Source: Bolinopsis microptera
Taxonomy: Eukaryota; Ctenophora; Tentaculata; Lobata; Bolinopsidae
Direction of reading: 5' to 3'
Assembly (NCBI RefSeq): GCF_026151205.1
Contig: NC_087077.1
Location: 10,903,983 to 10,967,982 of the forward strand
Length of the DNA stretch: 64,000 nt
Shown here: positions 11,647 through 21,482 of the stretch, one piece after another
How positions within the stretch are numbered: position 1 is the first letter of the stretch
Layout: every line of letters begins with the position of its first letter
The notes under the pieces: generated by a model
What the model saw: only the letters and a program-made list of their open reading frames with translations
Databases searched by the model: none
What the model was told of the DNA's origin: nothing
Made by a program: the position numbers and the translations under genes

Positions 11647-11690
11647 GACAAAAAAATTCTGTGCTCGCGCTTGGCGCTTATTACACTGAC
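11647..11690 (-). repeat. Terminal inverted repeat, right partner
   Basis: Reverse complement of the repeat at 3532-3576 over about 45 bases, ending CACTGAC and followed directly by TA. The inner block CCGGGTAGCAAT is also conserved (about 11580-11600). Confidence 0.7.
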
Positions 11691-12670
11691 TAATAGGCTA
11701 GTGTAAACATATATAATCATTAATACAAACAAATGGTATTAGTAACTCGCTAGATTATAGATGTTATTTAAACACATATGTTTACGTCAATTATTACTAA
11801 AATTAATATTCTTTTTGCTTTAATATAATTACATGTCACATAATGGATTAGTTGAATGAAACGTGTGCTACATGACAAATGTCTACGCCTCACGCAAAAC
11901 TGCGTACCGCTTAGTACTTCATGCTTGAGCGGTACTGCGGTTGACAGTGGCGCGCACTCAATTTAATCACAAATAACGAGCGCGCGGTTTTTTGGAATCT
12001 CTCCATTATTATATTAATTAGGTCGCAGTGTTCACGGCCTGTACTGCGTGAACGACAGAAATATCTTTTAAATTATTTTGCTTCTGAAATTTTGGCTCTA
12101 GAAATTAAGAAATGTGACATGTAATTGTAAGATATGTATTGACATGTATTGTAAGATAACAATTAAATAGATCATGTGCGCGGCGCCTACAGCTGACCTA
12201 CGAATTTCTGAACAATTTTAAATTGTGGCTGTGTGCGCGGCGTACTGTATATTATGTGTTTGAAATTGAAATTTGAATTTATTTATGAATATAACATTAT
12301 GTATTGATTGTTTTGTGGTAAATAAAAATTTTTCTTTCAAAAAAATTTTCTTTCAAAAGTGGCCAATAGTGCTTCGTGCTACAAGTCCCGCGCCCGCGCC
12401 AAATTGCTATGCAATCCGTTGTGCGTCAACAATGTTTTAATAATCTAAAAATGAAAAAGGTGAAGCAAACATGATCAAATTATTCAATTTACAATTGAAT
12501 TAGAAAGTTAAATTTTGGCTGAGCGCCGCCCAGTAATTACTCCCACAAGTGACAGATCAAGAACAGTTGTTTTGTGTTTTGAAAAAGAACAACAGCTTCT
12601 TCTGTCAAAATCGAAACCAAAGTTTAATATAAATATAATTTTGTACACCACACCAATTTAAGTACTTAAA
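11691..12670. other. Non-coding stretch with GC-rich islands
   Basis: No gene seen. GCGC-rich patches near 11890-11990 and 12175-12240 contrast with the AT-rich surroundings and resemble decayed MITE sequence. A doubled TTTTTCTTTCAAAA unit sits at about 12325-12358. Confidence 0.4.
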
Positions 12671-12785
12671 ACAGTGATTTCTCTGCGTAGCGGGGAGACA
12701 GAGGTGCGAGAAGGAACTTTGTTAATATAAATACTTTAGATATTAACTTGGAGCCACAAGGCCAAGAAAAGGGTGATTTTTATAT
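12671..12785 (+). repeat. Direct repeat of the retroelement 3' end, upstream copy
   Basis: Matches 18834-18931: ACAGTGATTTCTCT, GGAGACAGAGGTGCGAGAA, TTGTTAATATAAA and ACTTGGAGCCACAAGGCCAA occur in the same order in both, with a few substitutions and small indels. In the downstream copy this is the last coding sequence plus the start of the 3' UTR. The upstream copy has lost the coding frame. Confidence 0.85.
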
Positions 12786-13020
12786 GGTTTTCCAATATTT
12801 GAGATAAGGGATATATTACGTTGGGTTTTTTGAATATAATACATGGTTTTTTTGCTTGAGCTGTAAAATCCTCTGGTGTTGAGACTACTCCATCAGATCC
12901 CAAATTTGGGTCCACTACTGTTAAGGAGACTCGTATCCAGTAGGGGCTGACAGCGGTAAGCTTCAGTGTCTGCTGGTAACCGACTCGGCAACAGTAGTGG
13001 TTCCCATTTTTTGGGTTGGA

Positions 13021-15001
13021 ATGCCTGACACAAGAAAAATGGACACTAGGTCCAAAGTAGGAAAGCAAACTGGAAAGAAAGCTGATATCTGTGGATTTTG
13101 TTCAAAGGAGGTAATATGTGATTGTATTCAATGTGAAGGAAAATGTGGACGATGGTTCCATGCGGCATGTAGTGGACTGTCGGAGTTGCAGTTTAAAGAC
13201 CTAGCAGAAAATGAGGATTCTGAGTGGTCATGTCAAAGATGTGGCAAGGAGGAGAAGAGCAGCGAAGACGAAGACGAAAACCCCATAACTGAAGCTATCC
13301 GAAAGTTGGGGAGACAGGTCGAAGAAAGTGTACAACCATCTACTCCAATATCAAAGGACCCTCATATTGTGGAAGAAGAGGGAAAGGAGTGCTGTTTCCC
13401 AGGTTATGAAAATGTAAGGGATCCATCTCAATTGAAATTAGGATCATGGAATAGTTGGGAAGTTCTAACACAATGTGAGGGAATATATGGTGTTGTAGTC
13501 AAATGGAGAATAAACATATTTCTGCTTCCCTCAGGGGCTGCAGGAAAAGCATTCATCGAGGAAATGACTTAAGTGGCCAACAATTTTTCAGCAGGCAGTA
13601 CTATGGAATCAGTGACCATGACCCTTTTGATGATAATGCCATCACTACTGTTGCAGAAACCCTCAAAGAGATCCAAAGCAAAGGAACACACTGAAGTGTT
13701 GAAGAGAAGGCTTGTTTTGTGGCAGGCAGGTAAGTTAGAAGAGTTGCTGCGAGAAGGACAGGAGATTCAGAGAAGAATGGGAAAAGGGAAACATGAACAT
13801 GGCCATGTTGAGAGAGTCTTCACTCGACTTATGATGAAAGGTAAAGTCAGTGCAGCAATGAGGTGGATTGGCGAAAATGCCACCGGGATTCTTGAACCCA
13901 CTCCAGATGTGATAAAAGTACTGAAAGAGAAGCATCCCAAGGCATCACCTGCATCAAAGGGAAGCTGTCTGAGTGGACCAGTGAGGAGAGTAGAGCCGGT
14001 TATCTTTGACAGTATTGACGGGGAATCGATAAGACAAGCAGCAAAGAGAGTACAGGGTGCTGCAGGGCCTTCAGGAATGGATGCGGATGCGTGGAAGAGA
14101 CTACTGTGTTCTAAACAGTTTGGTAAGAAGTGTGAGGATCTATGCAATGCTATAGCAGGGATAGCAAGGAAACTATGTGTCAGGAATCTGGATCCAACGA
14201 TGTTGACCTCATTGACAGCATGTCGACTTGTTCCCCTGGATAAAAGCCTGGCGTCAGGCCTGTTGGCATTGGTGAAGTCTTACGAAGGATAATAGGGAAG
14301 ACAGTGATGACCCTCCTACAGAAGGATCTGGTTGGTGCCACTGCTCCTATTCAAGTGTGTGCTGGTCTTCAGGGAGGAGTGGAAGCAGCTGTTCATGCTG
14401 CGAGGGACTGCTTTGAAGATCCTGAAACTGAAGCCATCATCTTAGTGGATGCAGAGAATGCATTCAACTTGCTGAACCGAGAGGCAGCTCTTAACAACAT
14501 GTATATTGTATGTCCAGAAGTTGCTACCTACATTATGAACACCTACAGAATGCCTGCTAGACTGTTTATTGCAGGAGAAGATGAACATCTTTTTAGTGAA
14601 GAAGGGACAACACAAGGTGATCCACCTGCTATGGGATTTTATGCATGTGGTACAATACCATTGATTGATGCAGGGAACATTGAGAGAAAAGTGACTCAGA
14701 TCTGGTATGCTGATGACTCTGCTGCTGGGGGAAAACTGGAAGAAATGAGGAAATGGTGGATAACCTCTGCATTAAAGGACCACTTTTTGGTTACAACCCT
14801 AAATCTTCCAAGACATGGGTGATAGTCAAGCCTGAGCACGAAGAGAAGGCAAGAAACTTGTTCCCAGATGTCAATGTGACAAGTATTGGTCGACGATATC
14901 TGGGCAGCTTTATCGGAACTGATGAAGGAAAAGGGGCTTTCATCGAGGAAAAAGTTCAAGAATGGTGTCGTGATCTTAAACAATTAAGTGATATAGCATC
15001 A
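13021..15001 (+). pseudogene. Retroelement ORF, 5' part: PHD finger and reverse transcriptase core
   Basis: ATG 13021 begins a basic leader followed by a PHD finger (CGFCSKEV ... CEGKCGRWFHAACSG ... SEWSCQRC, C4HC3 spacing) at about 13093-13242, then an acidic linker. The same frame meets TAA at 13570 and continues with MIMPSLLLQKPSKRSKAKEH, a region preceding the RT domain in this lineage. A missing base near 14244 shifts into the frame holding motif A (LVDAENAFNLLNR, near 14445-14485), motif B (GTTQGDPPAMGF, near 14605) and motif C (WYADDSAAGG, near 14703-14732). Another missing base near 14759 shifts into the frame that reaches IGRRYLGSFIG and LSDIAS, where the nested element begins. No endonuclease domain is recognisable. 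Confidence 0.85.
14988..15001 (+). repeat. Target-site duplication, left copy (nested Penelope-like element)
   Basis: GTGATATAGCATCA, identical to 17689-17702. Confidence 0.9.
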
Positions 15002-17428
15002 CCCGGGGCTGTGTGTGTACTTGGAAAAGGGTTGGGCTTTGTACCTACACCCTCTCTTGATGTTGAAGGAACAAGATTGGACATGCGTTTAACAACGAAC
15101 AGGATCCTTCAGTCTTCAAATCAGTCACTTAACAGCAATGACCAGTTTGAAACCCCGAACCTGCCCCAAATACCACCAAAACTCTATCAAAAATCATACT
15201 ATTCATCACAGTCATCAGATGACAGTAGTGTTAATGATATTGTGAAGAGTATGGAGGCGGACCTTGACCAGAGATTGACCATTCAGAAAACTACAAGAGG
15301 CGACACAAAGAAGAACTTGTCAAAGGAAGAGACTGAGGGCCTAAAATGGCTTGAGTGCATGAACAATGAGGGAAAACTATCCGTTGTTCAAGCTGATAAA
15401 GGAGGTGCAGTGATCATTATCAACCCAGAGACACTAAGGAAGAAGACACTTGAGAAGCTCCAAAACCCGAATATCTATACTGAACTGAAGGAAGATCTCA
15501 CCCAAACATTACACCATGAGTTATTCCTCAAATGGGTTGAAGGTAAAGAGAAAGGTTTTATCCATCCGATGACTGCAAAAAGTGTCATGGGTGTTTCTGA
15601 TAATGATAGCACAAAAGAGGGGAAAGATAAGACCAATGCAAAGAGCACTTCTTCATATTTCAAGCCAGGAAAAGCCTACTTTTACCCGAGTTTGAAGATC
15701 CACAAATTGAAGAGAAAAGACCTTGTGCCAGGCATAGAGCCCCCTGTGAGACTAGTCACTGCACTACAGGAAGGAATAGCAAAAAGGAGTGATGTCTTCT
15801 TGGCCAGTGAGTACTTCAAAAATCTTGAAAAGGACTATTGCGAAGACTTACTGACTGACTCAACGGAGGCACTGAGATGGCTTGAAGTATGCAATGAAGT
15901 TGAAACAGACAAACGAGCCCTCCGAGCTTTCACTTTCGACTTCAAAGCTCTCTACGACTCATTAAACCCTGAACTTGTCAAGGAAGCCGTTCATCATGCA
16001 ATGAATACCACCAGACCAGACTGGACACCAGCACTCTGTGATTGGCTGGTCGACCTCGTTGATATCAGTCTAAGATCCTCTATTGGATGCTTCGAAGACA
16101 AGTGGTACGTCCAAAAGAACGGAGTGCCTACAGGTGGAAGTCTGTGTGTGCAGTTGGCCAACATAACTGTATTTTATGTAATGAACAAATGCGTTTACAG
16201 TAACACTGACATGATGAAGAGAGTCAGGACTGTAAGACGGTACATTGACGATGGTGCAGGTTTCTTCTACAGCACTGAAAGGAAATTTGACCAGTGGATT
16301 TCCGATGTAAACAAATCCTTGAAAGAATATGGGCTACTCATTGACGAATCCCAATGGAAGGAAGTTGGCACGCCTGTGGCTTTTCTAGATATCGAGTTTT
16401 GTTTCGACCCTGAGGGAAACTTACAAACTGACCTCCATATCAAGGAAACAGATTCAAGGAGCTATCTACATTTTAGCAGTGCACATCCAAACCACATCTA
16501 TAGTGGAATAGTTTACAGCCAGTGTATCAGACTCAGGAGAATAATCAACTCACAAGAACGACTGGAAACCAGATTGAGTGAATTAAGCCAAGCATTCAAG
16601 GCAGCTGCTTATCCCTCAAAAATGGTGAACAACATTAGCAAAAAAGTTCTCAACTCAGAAAGAAACCTTGAACGAAGACCTCCCAAGGACAACACACTGA
16701 AGCCAGAGATCCTACCAATAAGGGTTGTCTCAACCTACGGAAGTGACTCTGACATTGTCACCACAGTGAAAAAGTATGAGGAGAACTTAAAGAAGACCAG
16801 AAGTTTTTGTAACCTGAGTGACTCAAAACAACAGAGTAACACCCTTGAAGAAAAGAAGAATGGCAAAAAGTTCTTCCAATTTGTCAAGAAAACAGGAAGC
16901 AACCTCAAAAGCCGGTTGGTTAAGGTGAAAGAAATAGCTCTGGGGAATAAGCATGGTCAAACAAGGCCGTGTAGAAAGAAGAACTGTGCAACGTGTGAGT
17001 CTATTGATAGTGCTACACAAATCAGCATCAATGGGAAACGGGTAAAACCAGCACCAGGTACATGCATCACTTACAACATCATATATTTGATCAGATGTAA
17101 ACTGTGTGAGAAACCATACGTAGGCAAATCCACCAGAATGCTACGGGTAAGGTTTGGCGAACACAGAAGAGCATTCTACAAGATCATCAGTGGGCAAAAG
17201 GTTGACACGGATGATGACTCAAACTGCGTAGGACTCCACCTCCATATAGAGCATGGACTGACTCAGAAGGAAAATTTTAACAATAGTGTTTCAGTGTGTA
17301 TCCTAGAAAATTCAAGTCCTAGTAGTTTAGATGTTAAGGAGCACCGATATATACATGCCTTAAATTCCCTCCGCCCCTCAGGAATGAATAGTACAAACCC
17401 TTTTAAGATTCCTTTATTGCATAATTGA
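15002..17428 (+). CDS. Penelope-like reverse transcriptase with GIY-YIG endonuclease
   Basis: The frame is open from the insertion point to TGA at 17426-17428, about 808 codons, with no damage. It begins with the Penelope N-terminal signature LGKGLGFVPTP; the first internal ATG is at 15083. RT motifs: QADKGGAVIII (about 15392), YFYPSLKIHKLKRKD (about 15680), motif A FDFKALYDSL (about 15938), motif B GVPTGGSLCVQLANI (about 16120) and the catalytic RRYIDDGAGF (about 16235-16264). A CCHC-like cysteine motif (RPCRKKNCATCES, near 16970) precedes the GIY-YIG endonuclease: IIYLIRCKLCEKPYVGKSTR with downstream RVRFGEHRR (about 17080-17166). Penelope-like elements reverse-transcribe their RNA at a nicked target (family knowledge). 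With no native start or 5' UTR, autonomous expression is doubtful. Confidence 0.95.
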   Translation, partial: PGAVCVLGKGLGFVPTPSLDVEGTRLDMRLTTNRILQSSNQSLNSNDQFETPNLPQIPPKLYQKSYYSSQSSDDSSVNDIVKSMEADLDQRLTIQKTTRGDTKKNLSKEETEGLKWLECMNNEGKLSVVQADKGGAVIIINPETLRKKTLEKLQNPNIYTELKEDLTQTLHHELFLKWVEGKEKGFIHPMTAKSVMGVSDNDSTKEGKDKTNAKSTSSYFKPGKAYFYPSLKIHKLKRKDLVPGIEPPVRLVTALQEGIAKRSDVFLASEYFKNLEKDYCEDLLTDSTEALRWLEVCNEVETDKRALRAFTFDFKALYDSLNPELVKEAVHHAMNTTRPDWTPALCDWLVDLVDISLRSSIGCFEDKWYVQKNGVPTGGSLCVQLANITVFYVMNKCVYSNTDMMKRVRTVRRYIDDGAGFFYSTERKFDQWISDVNKSLKEYGLLIDESQWKEVGTPVAFLDIEFCFDPEGNLQTDLHIKETDSRSYLHFSSAHPNHIYSGIVYSQCIRLRRIINSQERLETRLSELSQAFKAAAYPSKMVNNISKKVLNSERNLERRPPKDNTLKPEILPIRVVSTYGSDSDIVTTVKKYEENLKKTRSFCNLSDSKQQSNTLEEKKNGKKFFQFVKKTGSNLKSRLVKVKEIALGNKHGQTRPCRKKNCATCESIDSATQISINGKRVKPAPGTCITYNIIYLIRCKLCEKPYVGKSTRMLRVRFGEHRRAFYKIISGQKVDTDDDSNCVGLHLHIEHGLTQKENFNNSVSVCILENSSPSSLDVKEHRYIHALNSLRPSGMNSTNPFKIPLLHN

Positions 17429-17688
17429 TTTTTATTTTGCCTGAGGGGCTTTCCATAAATTATTTTTTTAAATAATTGGTCCTTTTATTGATGTTTCATA
17501 TTTCACGGCAGTTTCCTTTTCAGAGTTTGAGTTTATATTTAGAAACTAACCATACTATCTTTTAGATTTATGTCACTTATGATGGCTCCGGCTGAAAGTA
17601 CTATGACTCATTTTATCTAGAAGATTGTAGTTTCATTGCTTCTGAAGTAGCTATCAGTTCGCCGGTCAATGTTGGGTATAATACTCTT
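17429..17688 (+). other. 3' UTR of the Penelope-like element
   Basis: Non-coding tail of the nested element. CCTGAGGGGC just after the stop is complementary to GCCCCTCAGG in the last codons (about 17373-17382), so the RNA could form a short stem here. No poly(A) tail, as expected for this class. Confidence 0.7.
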
Positions 17689-17702
17689 GTGATATAGCAT
17701 CA
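17689..17702 (+). repeat. Target-site duplication, right copy (nested Penelope-like element)
   Basis: GTGATATAGCATCA, identical to 14988-15001. The host ORF resumes in frame at 17703. Confidence 0.9.
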
Positions 17703-18887
17703 AGAGAACCTCAAATAGCATACAGTGCATACATGTATGGGCTTAGTAAAAGATGGAACTATGTGTGCAGAACTACCCCAGGAGTTGCAGATAGGCTCAC
17801 TCCTCTGGAACAAGTAACACGCGATGAGTTTATCCCAGCTATCATCAACAGGCTGTTTAGCTGCACTGATGAACTAAGGAACATAATGGCTCTACCACCA
17901 AGATATGGAGGATTGGGTATACCAGTTATGATGGACATGGCAGACCGAGAGTACAAATTCTCATGTAGAGCCACAAAACCCCTTAAAGAAGCTATTCTCA
18001 AGCAGGTAGACAACTACACAGAGGACTGGAGAGTAAGCAAAGGAGTGAAAACTGAGATAACAACTGAAAGAAATCTCTTCTATCGACAAAAACAAGCGGA
18101 AATACGCCAGGAGCTCGAGTCAACACCACTGGCAAAGTTGATGTTCCAACTAGCTGCTGAGAAAGGGGCAAGTGCTTGGTTAACAGCACTACCTTTAAAA
18201 GAGTACGGATATCTGATGAACAAACAACAGTTCTCAGACGCATTAGCTCTCAGGTACAACCTGAACTTAAAGGACAGCCCTAAGACATGTACGTGTGGCC
18301 AAAAGTTCTCAGCAAACCATGCGCTTATCTGCAAACTCGGTGGATATGTGTCACTGCGGAACAACTCGCTGAGAGACACCTTTGCTGAACTAATGAGAAC
18401 TGTGAAATGCAAGGATGTGCAGACTGAGCCAGTTCTTCTTCCAGTTGATGGTCTGAAGTTGCCTAAGGGAACAGTACTTGGAGACCAAGCTAGGCTGGAC
18501 ATTTCTGCAAGATCGATTTGGAATGCTTCAGAGAGGGCATATTTTGATGTAAGGGTATTTCATGCCCCAGCCCCCTCCAATGCAAGCAAATCGATCCCAG
18601 CAATGTACCAGTCCCATGAAAATGAGAAAAAGCGATGTTACAACGCAAGGGTTCTTGAAGTGGAGAAAGGAAGCTTCACACCTTTAGTGTTCTCGACTTC
18701 TGGTGGAATGGGTAGTGAAGCTGAAAGACTGGTAAAAAAGCTGGCCAGTAAGATGGAGTACCACACTGGCCAGAGGTACTCGGATGCTGTAGGTTACATC
18801 AGAAAGCGCCTTCTCTTTGAAATCCTAAGAACAACAGTGATTTCTCTCCGTGGAGACAGAGGTGCGAGAAAAACATTGTTAATATAA
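17703..18887 (+). pseudogene. Retroelement ORF, 3' part (C-terminal half)
   Basis: Continues the PHD/RT element after the nested insertion: REPQIAYSAYMYGLSKRWNY, then LEQVTRDEFIPAI and LPPRYGGLGIPVM, as expected downstream of the RT core. Near residue 190 of this segment, CTCGQKFSANHALICKLGG gives a CxC...H...C pattern that may bind zinc; the motif is common near the C terminus of such elements. A conserved TVISLRGDRG end precedes the stop TAA at 18885-18887. This segment has no internal stop. ATG 17733 is only an internal methionine. Confidence 0.85.
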
Positions 18888-18931
18888 ACAGTCTAGATCT
18901 TAACTTGGAGCCACAAGGCCAAGGGTAATTT
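18834..18931 (+). repeat. Direct repeat of the retroelement 3' end, downstream copy
   Basis: Pairs with 12671-12785. Contains the last 17 codons, the stop and the first ~45 bases of 3' UTR. Confidence 0.85.
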
Positions 18932-19522
18932 TTGAGTGCTTAGGGAATTTTGTATATTCTTAAAGGTTTGATTTTATATAGGGTCATTGCTATATTAAGT
19001 GTATATTGTTTGAATAATTTTTTATTTAAAAAATATATTGAGTTTTTGAGGATGTCTATCCTTATAGTAGCTAGGCAATTACCATTGCTGAAATTATCTG
19101 TATACTGTTCGAAACATTTTCAAACAATTTAAGTTAAAATTGAATATTGAAACTCAGGGTTGAAAAGTAGTAGTGCAGTAAAAATAGCAGAATTAAATAT
19201 AAATTTGGAGCCAGTTCTTTAAACTGGCTTACTTATACTACTAAAAGGGTGTTTATAATTTTTATTTAGTTTTCTATTGAATTTATATTGAATTTTTATA
19301 TAGGGTAATTGTTATATTATGTGTATATTGTTTGAATAATTTTTGTATTGAAACTCAGTCGTTACAAGTTTGGTTTGAAACATAAAGGTTGACAGTTGAG
19401 AGTAAAACTTCCACAAACTTGTTGTTGACTGTATTTCTATCAATTTGGACACTGCCGCTCAGCTCAGGTAGCACGAATAAAATTCCTCTGATTGATGACA
19501 AAATATGACACTTTCGATCCTC
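18932..19522 (+). repeat. AT-rich 3' tail with a ~320-bp internal duplication
   Basis: TTATATAGGGT, ATTGTATATTGTTTGAATAA-like sequence and GAAACTCAG recur at about 18970-19150 and 19292-19360. This is probably the duplicated 3' UTR of the PHD/RT element. No gene. Confidence 0.5.
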
Positions 19523-19530
19523 CCTTAAAC

Positions 19531-19818
19531 CAGTGGCGTAACGTTGCCTGTTGGCGCCCCCCTGCCGAAAAAAGCGCCCCCCTGTTGGCGCCCCTCCCCT
19601 TTTGGTGCCCCTCCCTAAAATTGAACCAATTAGGTGATTTTAGAGAATACGCCGGTAAAATCTCTAAAAACGTGTGTATCTAGAGCAAAACGCGCAGTTT
19701 TGCTAGTACTTTAGTTAAGTTTTCGAAATTGTCCCACATTCAAACGACGATTTGGCGCCCCCCTAAGACGGCGCCCCCCTCCACAGCGGGGTCAGCAGGG
19801 CCTTTCGTTACGCCACTG
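19531..19818 (+). mobile_element. hAT-type MITE, copy 1
   Basis: 288 bp with 13-bp terminal inverted repeats CAGTGGCGTAACG and its complement, flanked by an exact 8-bp duplication CCTTAAAC (19523-19530 and 19819-19826). The 8-bp duplication and CAGTGGCG ends fit the hAT superfamily. The interior has GGCGCCCCCC-rich blocks near both ends and no coding frame. Confidence 0.93.
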
Positions 19819-19869
19819 CCTTAAACAGTCCCTTCTGTAAAATCAATCCATTGAAAGACCCGACAGATC

Positions 19870-20156
19870 CAGTGGCGTAACGAAAGGCCCTGCTGACCCC
19901 GCTGAGCAGGGGGGCGCCGTCTTAGGGGGGCGCCAAATCGTCGTTTGAATGTGGGACAATTTCGAAAACTTAACTAAAGTACTAGCAAAACTGCGCGTTT
20001 TGCTCTAGATACACACTTTTTTAAAGATTTTACCGGCGTATTCTCTAAAATCACCTAATTTGTTCAATTTTAGGGAGGGGCACCAAAAGGGGAGGGGCGC
20101 CAACAGGGGGCGCTTTTTTCGGCAGGGGGGCGCCAACAGGCAACGTTACGCCACTG
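19870..20156 (-). mobile_element. hAT-type MITE, copy 2, inverted
   Basis: 287 bp, reverse complement of copy 1 with few differences, flanked by its own 8-bp duplication GACAGATC (19862-19869 and 20157-20164). Only about 50 bp separate it from copy 1, so the pair forms a near-perfect ~288-bp inverted repeat. Confidence 0.93.
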
Positions 20157-20234
20157 GACAGATCATTGGTATTCTTGCTGTTCCGATTTCGGCAGCTCAT
20201 CCCATGTGTTCATGGGTATCCATAATCTGTCCCA

Positions 20235-20541
20235 CTAAATTACCCTCCAAGGATTTGGTGCGCCGTCTAAGGGGGCGCAATTTTCCTGAATTTTAGGCCC
20301 TTTCACTAAAAAAACGCCTTGTTTGTGTATTTCCCTGTCCAATTTAGCGTTCGGCCGACGCGAATAAAATATTTGGGGTACCTTTTTTGCTTCACGGGGC
20401 GCAAAAAGCTGTAGGGGGGCGAGAAAAAAAGTACCCAACTTTTTTTTTTTTTTTTTTTTTTTTTAGAGGGACACAAAAAATTTTAGGGGGGCGCTTTTCG
20501 TCACTGAGCGGGGGGCGCCAACAAGCAAAGTTTCGCCACTG
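20235..20541 (-). mobile_element. Degenerate relative of the hAT MITE with an internal poly-T run
   Basis: Blocks such as GCGCCGTCTAAGGGGGCGC, GGGGGGCGCTTTTCGTCACTG and a terminal TTTCGCCACTG resemble the two MITEs to the left, but the left terminus is gone. A run of 28 T (about 20439-20464) interrupts it. No target duplication found. Confidence 0.5.
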
Positions 20542-20583
20542 AAGTGAATTAGTAAACGCCATTCATAATCCATGTGCTTATTA

Positions 20584-21482
20584 CAGTAAAACCCAGATTT
20601 ACCGAGTTTGAGGAAAGGAAAAAACTGCAGTAAATCGGGGTTAGGGTGAATCGTGGTTTTTTGTGTACATCATGTATGTTAAGCCTCATTTAGGGAAAAG
20701 AAATGCCTGTGGAAAATCGGGGTTTGCGGTATATCGTAGCGCTAAATCGGGGTATGTCTTTTGGTATCACCCAAAGACTTAACTCTGTGTCGAAAACTCC
20801 ATTAAAATTCCTTCAAAAGGCGCTTAATGAATATCCAATCAGCTCGAAAAATATTTGGGGGTACAAGAAGCCCCAGCGTTTTTTTGACACCCCATATAAT
20901 ATTTTTTGATAAGACATGTTTTTTGCGTTGTTGAATAAGATTTACTGGAATGCCAAGTTGCTCATTTATTTGTTTGATATTAAAGATTTGAAAGTATCCT
21001 TTAACAGACCCATTATCAGATCCAAAGAAAGATTTTATGATTGATTTTTTTTAAGCAACCGGCTCTTTTATCAAACAAATTTGTGTTGCATTGCTGGGTT
21101 GTGGGAATTTTGTTATAATCAAATTGTTAGTTTATTGTTGATCAAATTAGATAGCACATCAACTAGCATCACAATTTCTAGTCATTGGTTTGTTTTGAAT
21201 ATGATTGAATTTACCATAATCTTTAGATAAGTTTTTAACACACTATTCACGTAGGTCAGTGGAAGTTATATGCTGTATTGGCTGACAGTTTTTTTAATAG
21301 CTTTATGTGATTATGCAGACTCCCGAACTCTAAGGTAATGATGATTTTGTTAACACATGTAACAGAACCTTAATATATGCTTTGTAATCAGGCAAATAAT
21401 GTTTCAAAGTACTACTAAAACATCGGATAGTGGCCGAATATGACCGCACTTTTTTGGTTATGAAGATATTATTATTTTTCAG
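20584..21482. other. Non-coding stretch, possible pogo-like MITE relic at its start
   Basis: CAGTAAAACCCAGATTTACC at 20584 and repeated AAATCGGGGT blocks to 20750 resemble the 34593-34689 element, but no matching right end is visible. The rest shows no gene; the 63-68 codon frames here have no domain. Confidence 0.35.

Larger units (their letters stand above)
15002..17688 (+). mobile_element. Penelope-like element, nested insertion
   Basis: A 2687-bp insertion between two identical 14-base copies of GTGATATAGCATCA. It interrupts the host retroelement between LSDIAS and REPQIAYSAYMYG; removing the insertion plus one duplication restores the host reading frame exactly. It carries one long RT plus GIY-YIG frame and a 260-bp 3' UTR. 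Nothing precedes the coding region, so it is probably 5'-truncated. Same orientation as its host. Confidence 0.95.
12671..18931 (+). mobile_element. PHD-finger/reverse-transcriptase retroelement, inactivated and split
   Basis: A degenerate retroelement with a PHD finger, a central RT and a C-terminal region, in one orientation. Its length without the nested Penelope-like element is about 3.5 kb. About 95 bases at its 3' end (18834-18931, including the last codons and stop) are repeated near its 5' side (12671-12785), so it is bounded by direct repeats. Damage: in-frame TAA at 13570-13572, one-base deletions near 14244 and 14759, and the 2.7-kb insertion after 15001. The motifs (LVDAENAFNLLNR, GTTQGDPPAMGFYA, WYADDSAAGG) match an RT lineage that I recall from cnidarian and sponge genomes but cannot name with confidence. 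Confidence 0.85.

Noticed and set aside
15002-17688. Hammerhead ribozyme in the Penelope-like element
   Set aside because: Such ribozymes are known in this class, but I found no CUGANGA...GAAA core with pairing stems in the UTR; a covariance search would be decisive.
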